NCBI GenBank assembly: GCA_029007845.1
Contig: JAQXIP010000040.1
Coordinates: 1-37,440, forward strand
Reading direction: 5' to 3'
Source of the DNA: Clostridiales bacterium
GTDB lineage: Bacteria; Bacillota; Clostridia; Lachnospirales; Lachnospiraceae
DNA length: 37,440 bases
Positions 27,013-37,207 of the stretch are shown in pieces (the first letter of the stretch is position 1; each line of letters begins with the position of its first letter). The notes beneath the pieces were generated by a model that ran no database searches, was not told the origin of the DNA, and worked only from the letters and a program-made list of their open reading frames with translations. Both the position numbers and the translations under genes were made by a program.

Positions 27013-28236
27013 TCATTCTGCCCCGAAAAATTCCTCGATTGTGATTACATCTTTCAACACATAATGGAACGAAGGAGCCGACGCTTTTTCATTTTCCGGA
27101 TAACCATCCCGCAAATCAATCGTATCCGATGCATCCTCAGGATCTACACCAATATAATCTCCCTTAAACACCTGCACTTTATTCTGCTGGAAGTCACGCA
27201 CCAGTTCATCTACCCGTTCCTGTGTTCCCTTCGCAGCAACAAACTGGTTTAATTCCAGCATCTGCACCCAGTCACAGTCAAATCCAGCTCCCACATCATT
27301 TCCATTGACATTTCCTTTTATGTTTTTCTCAATCTCTTTATTGGAAAGAACCGCTTGTACCGCCTTTGTCACATAAGGTGTCCAGTTAATCTTCGAGCCA
27401 GTCAGATAAGTTGTAGGCGCAACATCACCCATACTCTGGTTGTAGCTTACATAATATACGATCTGAGAGCGGTCGGTTTCCTCACATGCCGTTGCCGGCC
27501 CGCTTGTATCAGAATGCTGGGAGATAATCACACACCCTTCATCAATTAACTCTTCTGCACATTTCTTCTCCAGATAATAATCAGACCAGGTATTCGTATA
27601 TTTTACGGTCATCGTTGCCTCAGGCACCACCCACCGGATTCCAAGTAAAAAAGAAGTATAACCAGAAATCACTTCTGCATATGGATAAGCACCTACATAG
27701 CCTACCTTTGCTTGATCCGGTTTAATTGCCCCACTGTCAATCAGTTCCTTTAGTTTCATTCCTGCCACTACACCGGAAATATATCTTCCCTGGTAAATGT
27801 TTCCCATAAACGTATGATAATTACTCACATACGGTTCCTCATTTGCATTACTGCAGGTTGCCTGACAGACTTGAATCTCCGGATTAGACACAGCAATCTT
27901 CTTCGCTGCTTCGCCATAACCATAACTAGTAGAAAAAATCAGATCACAATGATCCTCCACCAGTTCCTGAAACGCATTCTGGACATCATTTTCCGGCACA
28001 TTATACATTGTGGTGACTTCTACCTGACCACCGTACTGCTTTTCCATAGCGGACTGTGCTTTCAGAAAATTCGCCGTATAAGCATCACTGGCGTCTCCTA
28101 CATATACAAATCCAACCCGGATCGTCCGTTTTTCTTCTTTTACATCTGTGACATGATGGATCGCAAAAGCAATGATAATCATGGCGACTGCACTAATTAA
28201 AGTAATTCCATAAACCCGTTTCATTCCTGCTTTCAT
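27013..28236 (-). CDS. BMP-family solute-binding protein, membrane anchored
   Basis: A 407-residue extracytoplasmic binding protein of the BMP/PnrA type, a family whose known members bind nucleosides for ABC import. An N-terminal helix (about 8-27) lacks a lipobox cysteine, so it is probably an uncleaved anchor or ordinary signal peptide. The family core is recognisable from IRVGFVYVGDASDAYTANFLKA through CDLIFSTSYGYGEAAKKIA, GNIYQGRYISGVVAGMKLKEL, VGYVGAYPYAEVISGYTSFLLGIRW and VISQHSDTSGPATACEE. No ABC permease or ATPase genes are nearby. Its ATG overlaps the end of the HD-GYP gene by 4 nt, which suggests it is a ligand-sensing partner of that protein rather than a transporter subunit (inference). 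Confidence 0.85.
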   Translation of the reverse strand: MKAGMKRVYGITLISAVAMIIIAFAIHHVTDVKEEKRTIRVGFVYVGDASDAYTANFLKAQSAMEKQYGGQVEVTTMYNVPENDVQNAFQELVEDHCDLIFSTSYGYGEAAKKIAVSNPEIQVCQATCSNANEEPYVSNYHTFMGNIYQGRYISGVVAGMKLKELIDSGAIKPDQAKVGYVGAYPYAEVISGYTSFLLGIRWVVPEATMTVKYTNTWSDYYLEKKCAEELIDEGCVIISQHSDTSGPATACEETDRSQIVYYVSYNQSMGDVAPTTYLTGSKINWTPYVTKAVQAVLSNKEIEKNIKGNVNGNDVGAGFDCDWVQMLELNQFVAAKGTQERVDELVRDFQQNKVQVFKGDYIGVDPEDASDTIDLRDGYPENEKASAPSFHYVLKDVITIEEFFGAE

Positions 28237-31200
28237 CTTGACACCTCACTGCCTGCCGTTTTATAGATCTGCTTTACGTCTATTGTACCGTCTTCAATCA
28301 ATCCAAGCATAATATCAACCAGCTTTGGATCAAACTGGGTTCCCCGTCCCTTTTTTAGTTCCTCAAGCACATATTGAAAGTCCAGTTGTTTCCGATAAAC
28401 ACGATTTGCAGTCATCGCATCAAACGCATCTGCAAGTCCGATAATTCTTGCATTCAAAGGAATCTCTTCCCCTTTTAATCCATGAATATATCCACGGCCG
28501 TCATATCTCTCATGATGATACAGTGCCCCTTCGGTTACGTGATCAATTAAGGTAAAATTCTTCAGGATTTCTGCACCTCTTGACACATGGGATTTCATGA
28601 TCTCATATTCTTCATCCGTAAGCTTTGCCGGTTTATTTAACACATAATCCGGAATTCCGATTTTCCCGATATCATGAAGCATCGCAATCTTGCGCAGCTC
28701 TTCACAGGCCTCTTCGCTATACCCCAGCCTCTTTGCAATCATGACAGAATATTCCGATACCCGGACAGAATGCTGACTTGTATTCTCGTCCTTTGCATCT
28801 ACCGTTTTTGCGATGGTCATAATCGTTTCATTTCCCATCTGCAGCTGTTTTTTTGCCCACTCCAGCTCCATTTTCTGTATCCGGAGCGACTTCTGTATCT
28901 GTGTTCTGATAAACATCCATGTAAGATAGGCAATTACAATAACCGCCTCAACTGCCACATATAATTGAAACCACCAGTTATCGTAGATCTCCGTTTCCTT
29001 CACAATCCGGTATGTGTTTTCCGCAATGACATTACCGGTTCTGCTCTCTAATACAGCAAGGTGGAACGTATATTCCCCCGATGCCAGATTGGTATATACG
29101 ATATTTGACAGTTCACTTTGTGCCACAACCTTAGGTTTCTGGTCAAAACCTTCCAGATAAACTCGCACATTCGGATCTTCGATGGAATAGTTTACGATCT
29201 CCGGATTAATTTCAATCTTGCATGACCCCCGTGGAATATACGTTGTCTCTCCCTTTTCTACCAGAACACTTTCGCCATCCACAACGATCTCTTTTAACAG
29301 CATACGATAAGATCTCACCGATATATTATAGTGATTCAGGTTCATGCAGACCACTCCGGTTTCCCCTGACATATACAGATTATCTTCTTCATCAATATAA
29401 TTCCAGGAATTCGGGGTCAGTTCCTTACGCAGACCCTTTTTGGCATCCAGGAGCTCATAAGACACTTCTTTTCCTTTCAGCAGACTCTTTTTATCCAAAA
29501 CATAAATCCCGGCAGAGCCTAACGCAAATAATTCTCCGTTCTTTCCTTCTACAACATCATAATTATTATAATACGGAAAATTACTTAAAATCCGGACATC
29601 TCCTTCCTCCGTCATGTAACACAGTCCATTACCTGTTACAACAAACAATCCCCCGCCATCGGAATCTGGCACCATCCGAAGAACAATATCGGAGCTTAAA
29701 CCATCCTCCTGCTTCAGTGTCTCCTTTACTTTTCCGTCAGTGATAACCGCAATACCATTTCCATCTGTTCCGGCAAGAATACTTCCATCCTCTCTTTCAT
29801 GGAGTGTCAGCACTTTGGGATTGCTAAGCCCATCCGGGATCCCGATTGTATCGCACACTTTTCCATCCCGGATAAAGGTCAGCCCGGAATCACCGGCTAC
29901 TACCATCGTTCCATCCTTCATCTGGATTACCGAACGGAATTTATCTCCTATAGCTCCTGTCTTACTATCATAAACGGTTATTTTCCCATGTTCTTTTATC
30001 TCCCATATCCCCCGGCCTGAGGTACAGATCCATAAATGATTTTTGGAATCAACCATCAGACAGCGGATCCGGACTCCTTCCAACTGCCTCACAAGAGAGT
30101 CTGCCAGCTTTGTTGTCGGTTCCTCTGATACGATATCCAGACCGGAATCGGTTCCAAAGAACATGCAGTCCTTCCACTTTATCACCGAATTTACAACTTT
30201 CTCGTCCATGCCATATTTCTCATATATTTCCTGAAAAACAGACGGACACAGGCGAAGCAGTCCAAGTCTGGAAGAAGCAAACCACAGATTGCCCTGATAG
30301 TCAATCAGCATATGTTCAATCGAACTGTTAAATGTATCCGTATCAATAAAACTATATTCACCGTCCAGAGGCATATACCCTGCCCCGTTATCTGCACAGA
30401 TAAACATCGTATGATCTTCCGAGATCGTCAAGGAATTAATCCCCAAAAGGCTCCCACATTCTATGGAGGACAGCTTCTCCAGATGCTCCCCGATAATCCG
30501 ATAAGTTTCAATCGTATTCGCTGAGGTTCCTACATAGAGTGTTTCATTCTCATCAAACGTACAGCAATTATAGGATGCACCTTCCTTTTGCATTGTCTTC
30601 TGCATAATCACCTTATTACCACGAATCAGATATAGTCCGCCCTCATTGGTAACAGCAGCAACGTTCCCCCGCTGATCCGCACAGATACTATCCGCATATA
30701 CCACTTCCGGTATAATCTTGTGCACCTTTAGACCTCCGGACAGCTGCATAACAGCCAGTCCATCCGTCGTTCCTACATAATAATAACCTTCCGTATTCTG
30801 CACAATACAGCGGACAGAATTCGATGGGAGACCATCTTCCTTCTTTACGACGTTCGATATATTCTGGTTAATCGAGATGGATAACCCGTTATCATTCGTC
30901 CCGATCCACAGCCTTCCTGCTTCGTCTTCATACAGGCAGTTCACCGTTTTTACCGAATCAAATTCCCTCATCCACTGAAAAGAATTGCCGCTATAACGAT
31001 ATAAGCCCCCATAGGTACCAATCCACAAGACACCATCCTTTGTCTGGACAATATCATTCGCACTCCCGCCGGGCAAACCATTTTCTTTGTTATAAACGGT
31101 CTGCACATATTTCCGAGAATCATACTCCTTTGTTTCCTGTTCTTCCGAATGATTTTCTGCACAGACAAGGCTTCCTGGAACCAGACAGGTAAGCATCGAC

Positions 31201-31787
31201 ACCAGCAGTAACATGGTAACAACTTTTTTTCCAGATCTTTTTTTCCAGTTTCTTTTTTTTAAGAGCCGGACTGCCACAAACAAAATCAGCATAGTGATTA
31301 CCTTATCTGCAAAATCCAGATAAAACTCCCCGATCATATAGCTTACTTCTTTGTTACATCCAAGTTCCTGCAAATATCCGGCCACGCCATCTCCCCAGAT
31401 ATTGCCGGTAGCACCATCAGCCAGGACAAAATTTAACGGTACGGATATAAAAACTGAAAGAAGGGTTACCAAAAACGCAGTCGACAGGACACCAAACAAA
31501 TCCTTTAAAAATCCTTTTTTTGCGCATATGCCAACCGTAACACCAACAACAAGATTCGTCAGCCCGTAAAACAGACTTATCCTGGAATGCAGACCGTACA
31601 TAATATTGGATGCCACTCCCACAATTGCACCGCATACAGGTCCAAGCACATATGCAGTAAAAACAGTACCGATCGAATCCAGCCATACTGGCAGCGCCAG
31701 ATAATCCGATAACGCCTTTCCAAAATAATTTGTCAAAATACATCCTATCACAAAGATTCCAATTGTGCATCTCTTCTTTTTCTCCAT
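28233..31787 (-). CDS. Large membrane sensor: ECF-S-like domain, beta-propeller, Y_Y_Y, HD-GYP
   Basis: An 1184-residue multi-domain protein. Residues 1-185 form about five helices resembling ECF transporter S components (LDSIGTVFTAYVLGPVCGAIVGV). A further helix near 190-215 leads out of the cell to two-component-regulator propeller repeats (about 225-850, recurring LWIGTYGGLYRY and LWIGTNDNGLSI-like units) and a Y_Y_Y domain (about 870-960). Another helix (about 970-990) and a coiled coil lead to a cytoplasmic HD-GYP domain (about 1005-1165) with HDIGKIG near 1038 and HHERYDGRGY near 1091, so c-di-GMP phosphodiesterase activity is likely. The start is ATG 31787 with AAGGAG upstream; the frame extension to 31820 lacks support. 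It overlaps the BMP-family gene. Confidence 0.88.
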   Translation of the reverse strand: MEKKKRCTIGIFVIGCILTNYFGKALSDYLALPVWLDSIGTVFTAYVLGPVCGAIVGVASNIMYGLHSRISLFYGLTNLVVGVTVGICAKKGFLKDLFGVLSTAFLVTLLSVFISVPLNFVLADGATGNIWGDGVAGYLQELGCNKEVSYMIGEFYLDFADKVITMLILFVAVRLLKKRNWKKRSGKKVVTMLLLVSMLTCLVPGSLVCAENHSEEQETKEYDSRKYVQTVYNKENGLPGGSANDIVQTKDGVLWIGTYGGLYRYSGNSFQWMREFDSVKTVNCLYEDEAGRLWIGTNDNGLSISINQNISNVVKKEDGLPSNSVRCIVQNTEGYYYVGTTDGLAVMQLSGGLKVHKIIPEVVYADSICADQRGNVAAVTNEGGLYLIRGNKVIMQKTMQKEGASYNCCTFDENETLYVGTSANTIETYRIIGEHLEKLSSIECGSLLGINSLTISEDHTMFICADNGAGYMPLDGEYSFIDTDTFNSSIEHMLIDYQGNLWFASSRLGLLRLCPSVFQEIYEKYGMDEKVVNSVIKWKDCMFFGTDSGLDIVSEEPTTKLADSLVRQLEGVRIRCLMVDSKNHLWICTSGRGIWEIKEHGKITVYDSKTGAIGDKFRSVIQMKDGTMVVAGDSGLTFIRDGKVCDTIGIPDGLSNPKVLTLHEREDGSILAGTDGNGIAVITDGKVKETLKQEDGLSSDIVLRMVPDSDGGGLFVVTGNGLCYMTEEGDVRILSNFPYYNNYDVVEGKNGELFALGSAGIYVLDKKSLLKGKEVSYELLDAKKGLRKELTPNSWNYIDEEDNLYMSGETGVVCMNLNHYNISVRSYRMLLKEIVVDGESVLVEKGETTYIPRGSCKIEINPEIVNYSIEDPNVRVYLEGFDQKPKVVAQSELSNIVYTNLASGEYTFHLAVLESRTGNVIAENTYRIVKETEIYDNWWFQLYVAVEAVIVIAYLTWMFIRTQIQKSLRIQKMELEWAKKQLQMGNETIMTIAKTVDAKDENTSQHSVRVSEYSVMIAKRLGYSEEACEELRKIAMLHDIGKIGIPDYVLNKPAKLTDEEYEIMKSHVSRGAEILKNFTLIDHVTEGALYHHERYDGRGYIHGLKGEEIPLNARIIGLADAFDAMTANRVYRKQLDFQYVLEELKKGRGTQFDPKLVDIMLGLIEDGTIDVKQIYKTAGSEVSR

Positions 31788-31839
31788 GCTTATCTCCTTA
31801 GTAAATCCTGAAAAATCCACCTATTTTCTCTGCCATACC

Positions 31840-31868
31840 AGAATAATCCGACATTGTGTATAAGTCAA
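31840..31868 (-). promoter_or_regulatory. Promoter of the HD-GYP/BMP operon
   Basis: Minus-strand TTGACT (31863-31868) and TATTCT (31840-31845) with a 17-bp spacer, about 50 bp upstream of the ATG. It lies in the gap between the small membrane protein gene and the HD-GYP gene, separating the two transcription units. I see no hairpin terminator between them. Confidence 0.7.
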
Positions 31869-31993
31869 GCAAAATATTTCATAAAAATGAACTAGCCAAA
31901 CGGATAATTTTCGATGGAATGCATTCTTGACAAACCGGAAAAACATTTTATTTATTAATAAGAAGTGTTCCACCCATGATATCACAGATTGTA

Positions 31994-32170
31994 TTATCCG
32001 ACAATCAGATCCCACAGAATCATAAACAGCAGCACGATTGCAATTCCTATCATCTCATGAATTACAGCCTTACCAATACTTTCATTACAACGCCGTGCTA
32101 TGCGTATTGCACCAATCGACATAAAAATAATAATGCATGCTGCCATCCATATGATAAAACTGATATCCAT
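31994..32170 (-). CDS. Small 58-residue two-helix membrane protein
   Basis: ATG 32170 to TAA 31994 encodes 58 residues with two hydrophobic helices (about 4-22 and 40-57) joined by a short basic loop (RIARRCNESIGKAVIHE). AGGAG lies about 12 bases upstream. It begins 20 bp after the S41-type gene and is probably co-transcribed with it. I recognise no family; it could be an accessory subunit of that membrane protein, on position alone. Confidence 0.65.
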   Translation of the reverse strand: MDISFIIWMAACIIIFMSIGAIRIARRCNESIGKAVIHEMIGIAIVLLFMILWDLIVG

Positions 32171-32189
32171 CTGTCATTCATCTCCTACT

Positions 32190-34040
32190 CTATTGATTTA
32201 AACCAGCGCCGGTTTTTGAAATATCCATCGGAAACAGATCCAATGCATATTTGATTTCATAATCCAAATCTTCCTTTTTTTCATAGGTAAAAATCTCTAA
32301 TGCACCTTCCTGGGTAATTGGAATGATCTCATCAATTGGCACACGGCATTCTCTGTCTCCTTTTGGGTCAATCATCGGTTCTCCATTTGAATCGAATGCA
32401 TAAAACACGGGATAACGGACCGAAAAATCGCTATTGGTTGTATAACACACACCACCTACACTCTGATAGATTCCCTGAGAATTGGAAATCCCAACCGTTT
32501 TCACATTGGAACATTGCGAAAGTGCGTAGACCAGTCCATCACCACTACTGCAGCACTCCGCATTTGTCAGAACTATAATCGGTAAATCCGCCCATTTTCC
32601 ATTTGCGGGTACGGTACGAGTGACAGACCTTCTAATCGTTCCTCCTACATATGGACGATATGCCTCGTATCCCATATCAATTTCTTTTTTTGTAAACAGC
32701 GAAGTAACTGCTTGAAGAATCATCGGATAACCACCAGCATTCCCGCGTGTATCAATAATAAGTTTCTTCATTCCCTGAGCCTTCATAGATTCTAACTTCT
32801 GATCAACCAGCTCTGTAACCTCCGGATAAGAACCTTTTATTTCCGCAAGTGTATCTTTGTATACATCCAGCTGCTCACTTGTAATCGCAAGATAGCCGCA
32901 ATCACTTGTAATCATTTCGGATTTGAAATTCTCATTATGCTGATACGCATCCATCATCATTTCTTTTCTTTCCTCATCAGTCATATTTATAATCTCTTGA
33001 TCAGACGGAAAATGATATCGATGGAACAGACATTCCACTGCATAATTCAATCGTTCATCATAACTTCCAGTACTTTTAATGGATGCTGTCCTTTCTGTCC
33101 CTTTTTTATCAAGGAATGAAATCGTTATGGTTTCACCACCCATTCCGGCAAAATATAGCGGTTTCATCAATTCCATATTCGTCAAAACCGGCTCACGGTC
33201 AATCAGGAGATACTCTGCATTTGAAATAGCCTTGTCAACTGGCACACCATTCCATTTGGTAATAACGGTACCATCCAAAATCCCGTTTTCCATTGCTTCA
33301 CTCCCGTCTTCAACAAGGATTGCAATTGTTTCACCGGAATCAATCGTAAATAAGGAAAAACCATAATCATTCCCTTCAAGCTTAGTGACAACATGATTAC
33401 GAGCTTCAACACCTGCGGCTGTATTTGCTTCAAGCCAGATATGTCCATCATGAAAGTAATTGACATATTCCTGAAGTGCCAGATAATATGCCTCTCTATC
33501 CTGATTCTCATTTGCCTCCATGACTTTAGGCATTAGTTCCTCTCTTATTTCATCGTAATCAATCTCTTTCCACTCATTCATCACATAATGCTCTTGCATC
33601 TCATTCATCAGAAGGTCAAAGCTTTCCACATAATCAACCTGGGTACCATTACCAATGACCACTACCCAGTCAGTAACATTAATAAAGACAAAACTGGTCA
33701 TCACACCTGCCATTGTGATAATCACCGATACGATTTTCAAAATACCAAATCTCTTCTTATTCTCAAAAACCGGCAGCACCCCCATGAAAACAGCCCCTAT
33801 ATACAACGGCAGATACAATTTTACGGTATATAAATCGGAACCTTTCAGATAATGCTCTTTCAGATGCAAAACACAAAAAACCAATGGTATCAGGCACATT
33901 ACATTCCATATCATTCTAACAGAACGAAATCTAATTATACTATGTACCGTTACAAGTACTATGCAATACATAATGAAAAACAGCCCTAATACGAGAGTTT
34001 CTCTATTCATTGATGCCAAATAAGCTCGCACCATTTCCAT
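32190..34040 (-). CDS. Membrane-anchored S41-type peptidase-like protein
   Basis: A 616-residue protein. The N-terminal 150 residues hold four hydrophobic helices; the remainder is an extracytoplasmic S41-type domain. A PDZ-like part (near 235-320, with DGTVITKWNGVPVDKAI) precedes the peptidase core, where TRGNAGGYP and the nucleophile-type LTNAECCSSGDGLVYAL can be seen. Where CtpA enzymes have the catalytic Lys (GKGI), this protein has SQGIYQ, so it either uses a Ser-His type site like other S41 members or is inactive. I start at ATG 34040; a GTG one codon upstream shares the same GGGAGA site. Substrate unknown. The 58-residue membrane protein follows. Confidence 0.8.
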   Translation of the reverse strand: MEMVRAYLASMNRETLVLGLFFIMYCIVLVTVHSIIRFRSVRMIWNVMCLIPLVFCVLHLKEHYLKGSDLYTVKLYLPLYIGAVFMGVLPVFENKKRFGILKIVSVIITMAGVMTSFVFINVTDWVVVIGNGTQVDYVESFDLLMNEMQEHYVMNEWKEIDYDEIREELMPKVMEANENQDREAYYLALQEYVNYFHDGHIWLEANTAAGVEARNHVVTKLEGNDYGFSLFTIDSGETIAILVEDGSEAMENGILDGTVITKWNGVPVDKAISNAEYLLIDREPVLTNMELMKPLYFAGMGGETITISFLDKKGTERTASIKSTGSYDERLNYAVECLFHRYHFPSDQEIINMTDEERKEMMMDAYQHNENFKSEMITSDCGYLAITSEQLDVYKDTLAEIKGSYPEVTELVDQKLESMKAQGMKKLIIDTRGNAGGYPMILQAVTSLFTKKEIDMGYEAYRPYVGGTIRRSVTRTVPANGKWADLPIIVLTNAECCSSGDGLVYALSQCSNVKTVGISNSQGIYQSVGGVCYTTNSDFSVRYPVFYAFDSNGEPMIDPKGDRECRVPIDEIIPITQEGALEIFTYEKKEDLDYEIKYALDLFPMDISKTGAGLNQ

Positions 34041-34209
34041 CACTTAATCTCCCTTCTATTATTCTTACATCTTAAGATATATGGTAATAGGCGTACCTGT
34101 GATGTCGATCTATCAAAATTCCAAACTGCCGGCATTAAGCAGAAAAAATTTCAACGGAACACATAATATATCTAGACTGCTGATTTATGAATCTAATTTT
34201 TTACATGTT

Positions 34210-34400
34210 CTAATTCCATGACGGTAACATAACTTTTCCACCGCCAGTAAAATCCTGTGCCTGATTTGTTGGAGAAGGAATATAAACCCATCCTGTCTTT
34301 CCAGATTTTGTTTTTATTTGCAAGAAAAACTTGGATCCCTCATAATAGCCATATTCATTTTTAGAATACCCTTCACGAAGCCTTAAGAAAATCTTAATTC
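34210..34400 (-). pseudogene. C-terminal remnant of an SH3-like domain protein
   Basis: A minus-strand open frame ending at TAG 34210 reads as the end of a secreted SH3-type domain protein: EGYSKNEYGYYEGSKFF, then SGKTGWVYIP, then GGGKVMLPSWN. It has no start codon or ribosome binding site. Upstream the frame enters a nested palindrome (34363-34415) and stops just beyond it. The rest of the roughly 500 bp between the S41-type and DUF445 genes (34044-34543) shows no other gene. This looks like the leftover 3' end of a deleted gene. Confidence 0.55.
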
Positions 34401-34415
34401 GCCAAAGGGTATTCT
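34363..34415. repeat. Nested 53-bp palindrome
   Basis: Three nested paired blocks share one centre: AGAATACCCTT (34363-34373) with AAGGGTATTCT (34405-34415), CGAA with TTCG, and TTAAGA with TCTTAA around a central AAA. Together they give 21 potential base pairs. There is no T-run on either side, so it is not a standard terminator. It coincides with the broken edge of the SH3-like remnant. Confidence 0.7.
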
Positions 34416-34543
34416 ATCATCTATCATCATCAAAGAAGTTTTTTTGTGGTGAATGGACATCATTATGTTGTGAATGGATTCGCAATCTACTTTTTTCGGT
34501 ACATAAAGGTGAATTGCATATGCCCCAGCTCATGTGTGTGCTA

Positions 34544-35425
34544 TCATGATATAAAAATGTTCAAAACTCCCAGAACGGCACCCACTAGCGCCCCCAGATT
34601 GATAATCATATCTAATTCTTTTTTCATGACGGTCAGCACCATATTTTCCAGACTGTCCACATCCATCGCATTGATTTTTTCTTCGATAATTCCGGCAATG
34701 TCCAGATTCCCAAGTAACTTCCCAATAACGGAATTCATTGCTTTTTGATAGAAAGCGGTAAGCATTTTGCGAACTGCTTCTTCCGAAATATCCAAATGAT
34801 TGCAGATGTCAAGCACTGATTTTTCTTCCAGCACGTCAATCTTCGATTCGATCTCTGCTCTGATAAGATCAGGGCCTTTTTCGTTCATATAATTGATTAG
34901 CTCGCTGCCAACAGGCTGAAGCATAGAATTCAACATATCATCATTTAAGAGCATTTCCAGCATTGTTCCTTTTACTTTTGCCTTCACTACTTTTCCAGCT
35001 TCCTGAACAATCAGTTCATCCAGATGCATATGCTGGGCAGCGTCCAAAATCTGTGTTGACAATTCAGAGACCAGCTTCGTCTTTATGTCATTGTAATCAA
35101 GCTCAGAAGGACAGATCTGTGAAATACAAGTATGAAGATCTGTAAAGAACCCCTGCATGATTTGATCCACAACTGCTTTTTCCGTTTCCTGGGAACTCAG
35201 TTTCTGTTTGATATCTTCTTCAGTCAAAAGATCGGAAGCCACGATATTGCCGATTGCTTTGGCAATCCTTGGCTTTCCTTTCGGTATTGCTCCCGGTGTG
35301 AATGGGAGCTTATGTCCCCATATCCTAATTTCTTTTTTAGGGTAAAAAAGCATTTTTACCGCAATATAATTTGTACAATATCCGATCAATGCTCCTATAA
35401 TAGGACCTGCTAATTTTCCTAACAT
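34544..35425 (-). CDS. DUF445 family membrane protein
   Basis: A 293-residue member of the DUF445 (YheB-like) family, whose function is unsettled. The conserved N-terminus is obvious: GPIIGALIGYCTNYIAVKMLFYPKKEIRIWGHKLPFTPGAIPKGKPRIAKAIG. A long helical middle part follows, and a C-terminal hydrophobic helix (about 270-292) gives one membrane segment at each end. It is a single gene between groEL and the SH3-like remnant. I saw no operon partner. Confidence 0.9.
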   Translation of the reverse strand: MLGKLAGPIIGALIGYCTNYIAVKMLFYPKKEIRIWGHKLPFTPGAIPKGKPRIAKAIGNIVASDLLTEEDIKQKLSSQETEKAVVDQIMQGFFTDLHTCISQICPSELDYNDIKTKLVSELSTQILDAAQHMHLDELIVQEAGKVVKAKVKGTMLEMLLNDDMLNSMLQPVGSELINYMNEKGPDLIRAEIESKIDVLEEKSVLDICNHLDISEEAVRKMLTAFYQKAMNSVIGKLLGNLDIAGIIEEKINAMDVDSLENMVLTVMKKELDMIINLGALVGAVLGVLNIFIS

Positions 35426-35489
35426 GTTTCTTTTTCCTCCTTAACATTCATATACGGTTAGCACTCCAGCAAACAACCCTTGTCACTGC

Positions 35490-35521
35490 AAAAAAGAGGA
35501 GATGTACCAGCCATCTCCTCT
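35490..35521 (-). terminator. Rho-independent terminator of groES-groEL
   Basis: A 10-bp perfect stem (35495-35504 with 35512-35521) with a 7-base loop is followed on the minus strand by a run of six T. It begins about 40 bp after the groEL stop and separates the chaperonin operon from the DUF445 gene. Confidence 0.92.
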
Positions 35522-35561
35522 ATGTGATTACTGCCTTGTTCTAAGACCTTAGCTATTCTTA

Positions 35562-37193
<1,632 letters not shown>

Positions 37194-37207
37194 CTATCTC
37201 TCTGCTT

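Noticed and set aside
34416-34543. A gene between the nested palindrome and the DUF445 gene
   Set aside because: No frame on either strand has a start, ribosome binding site and protein-like composition.
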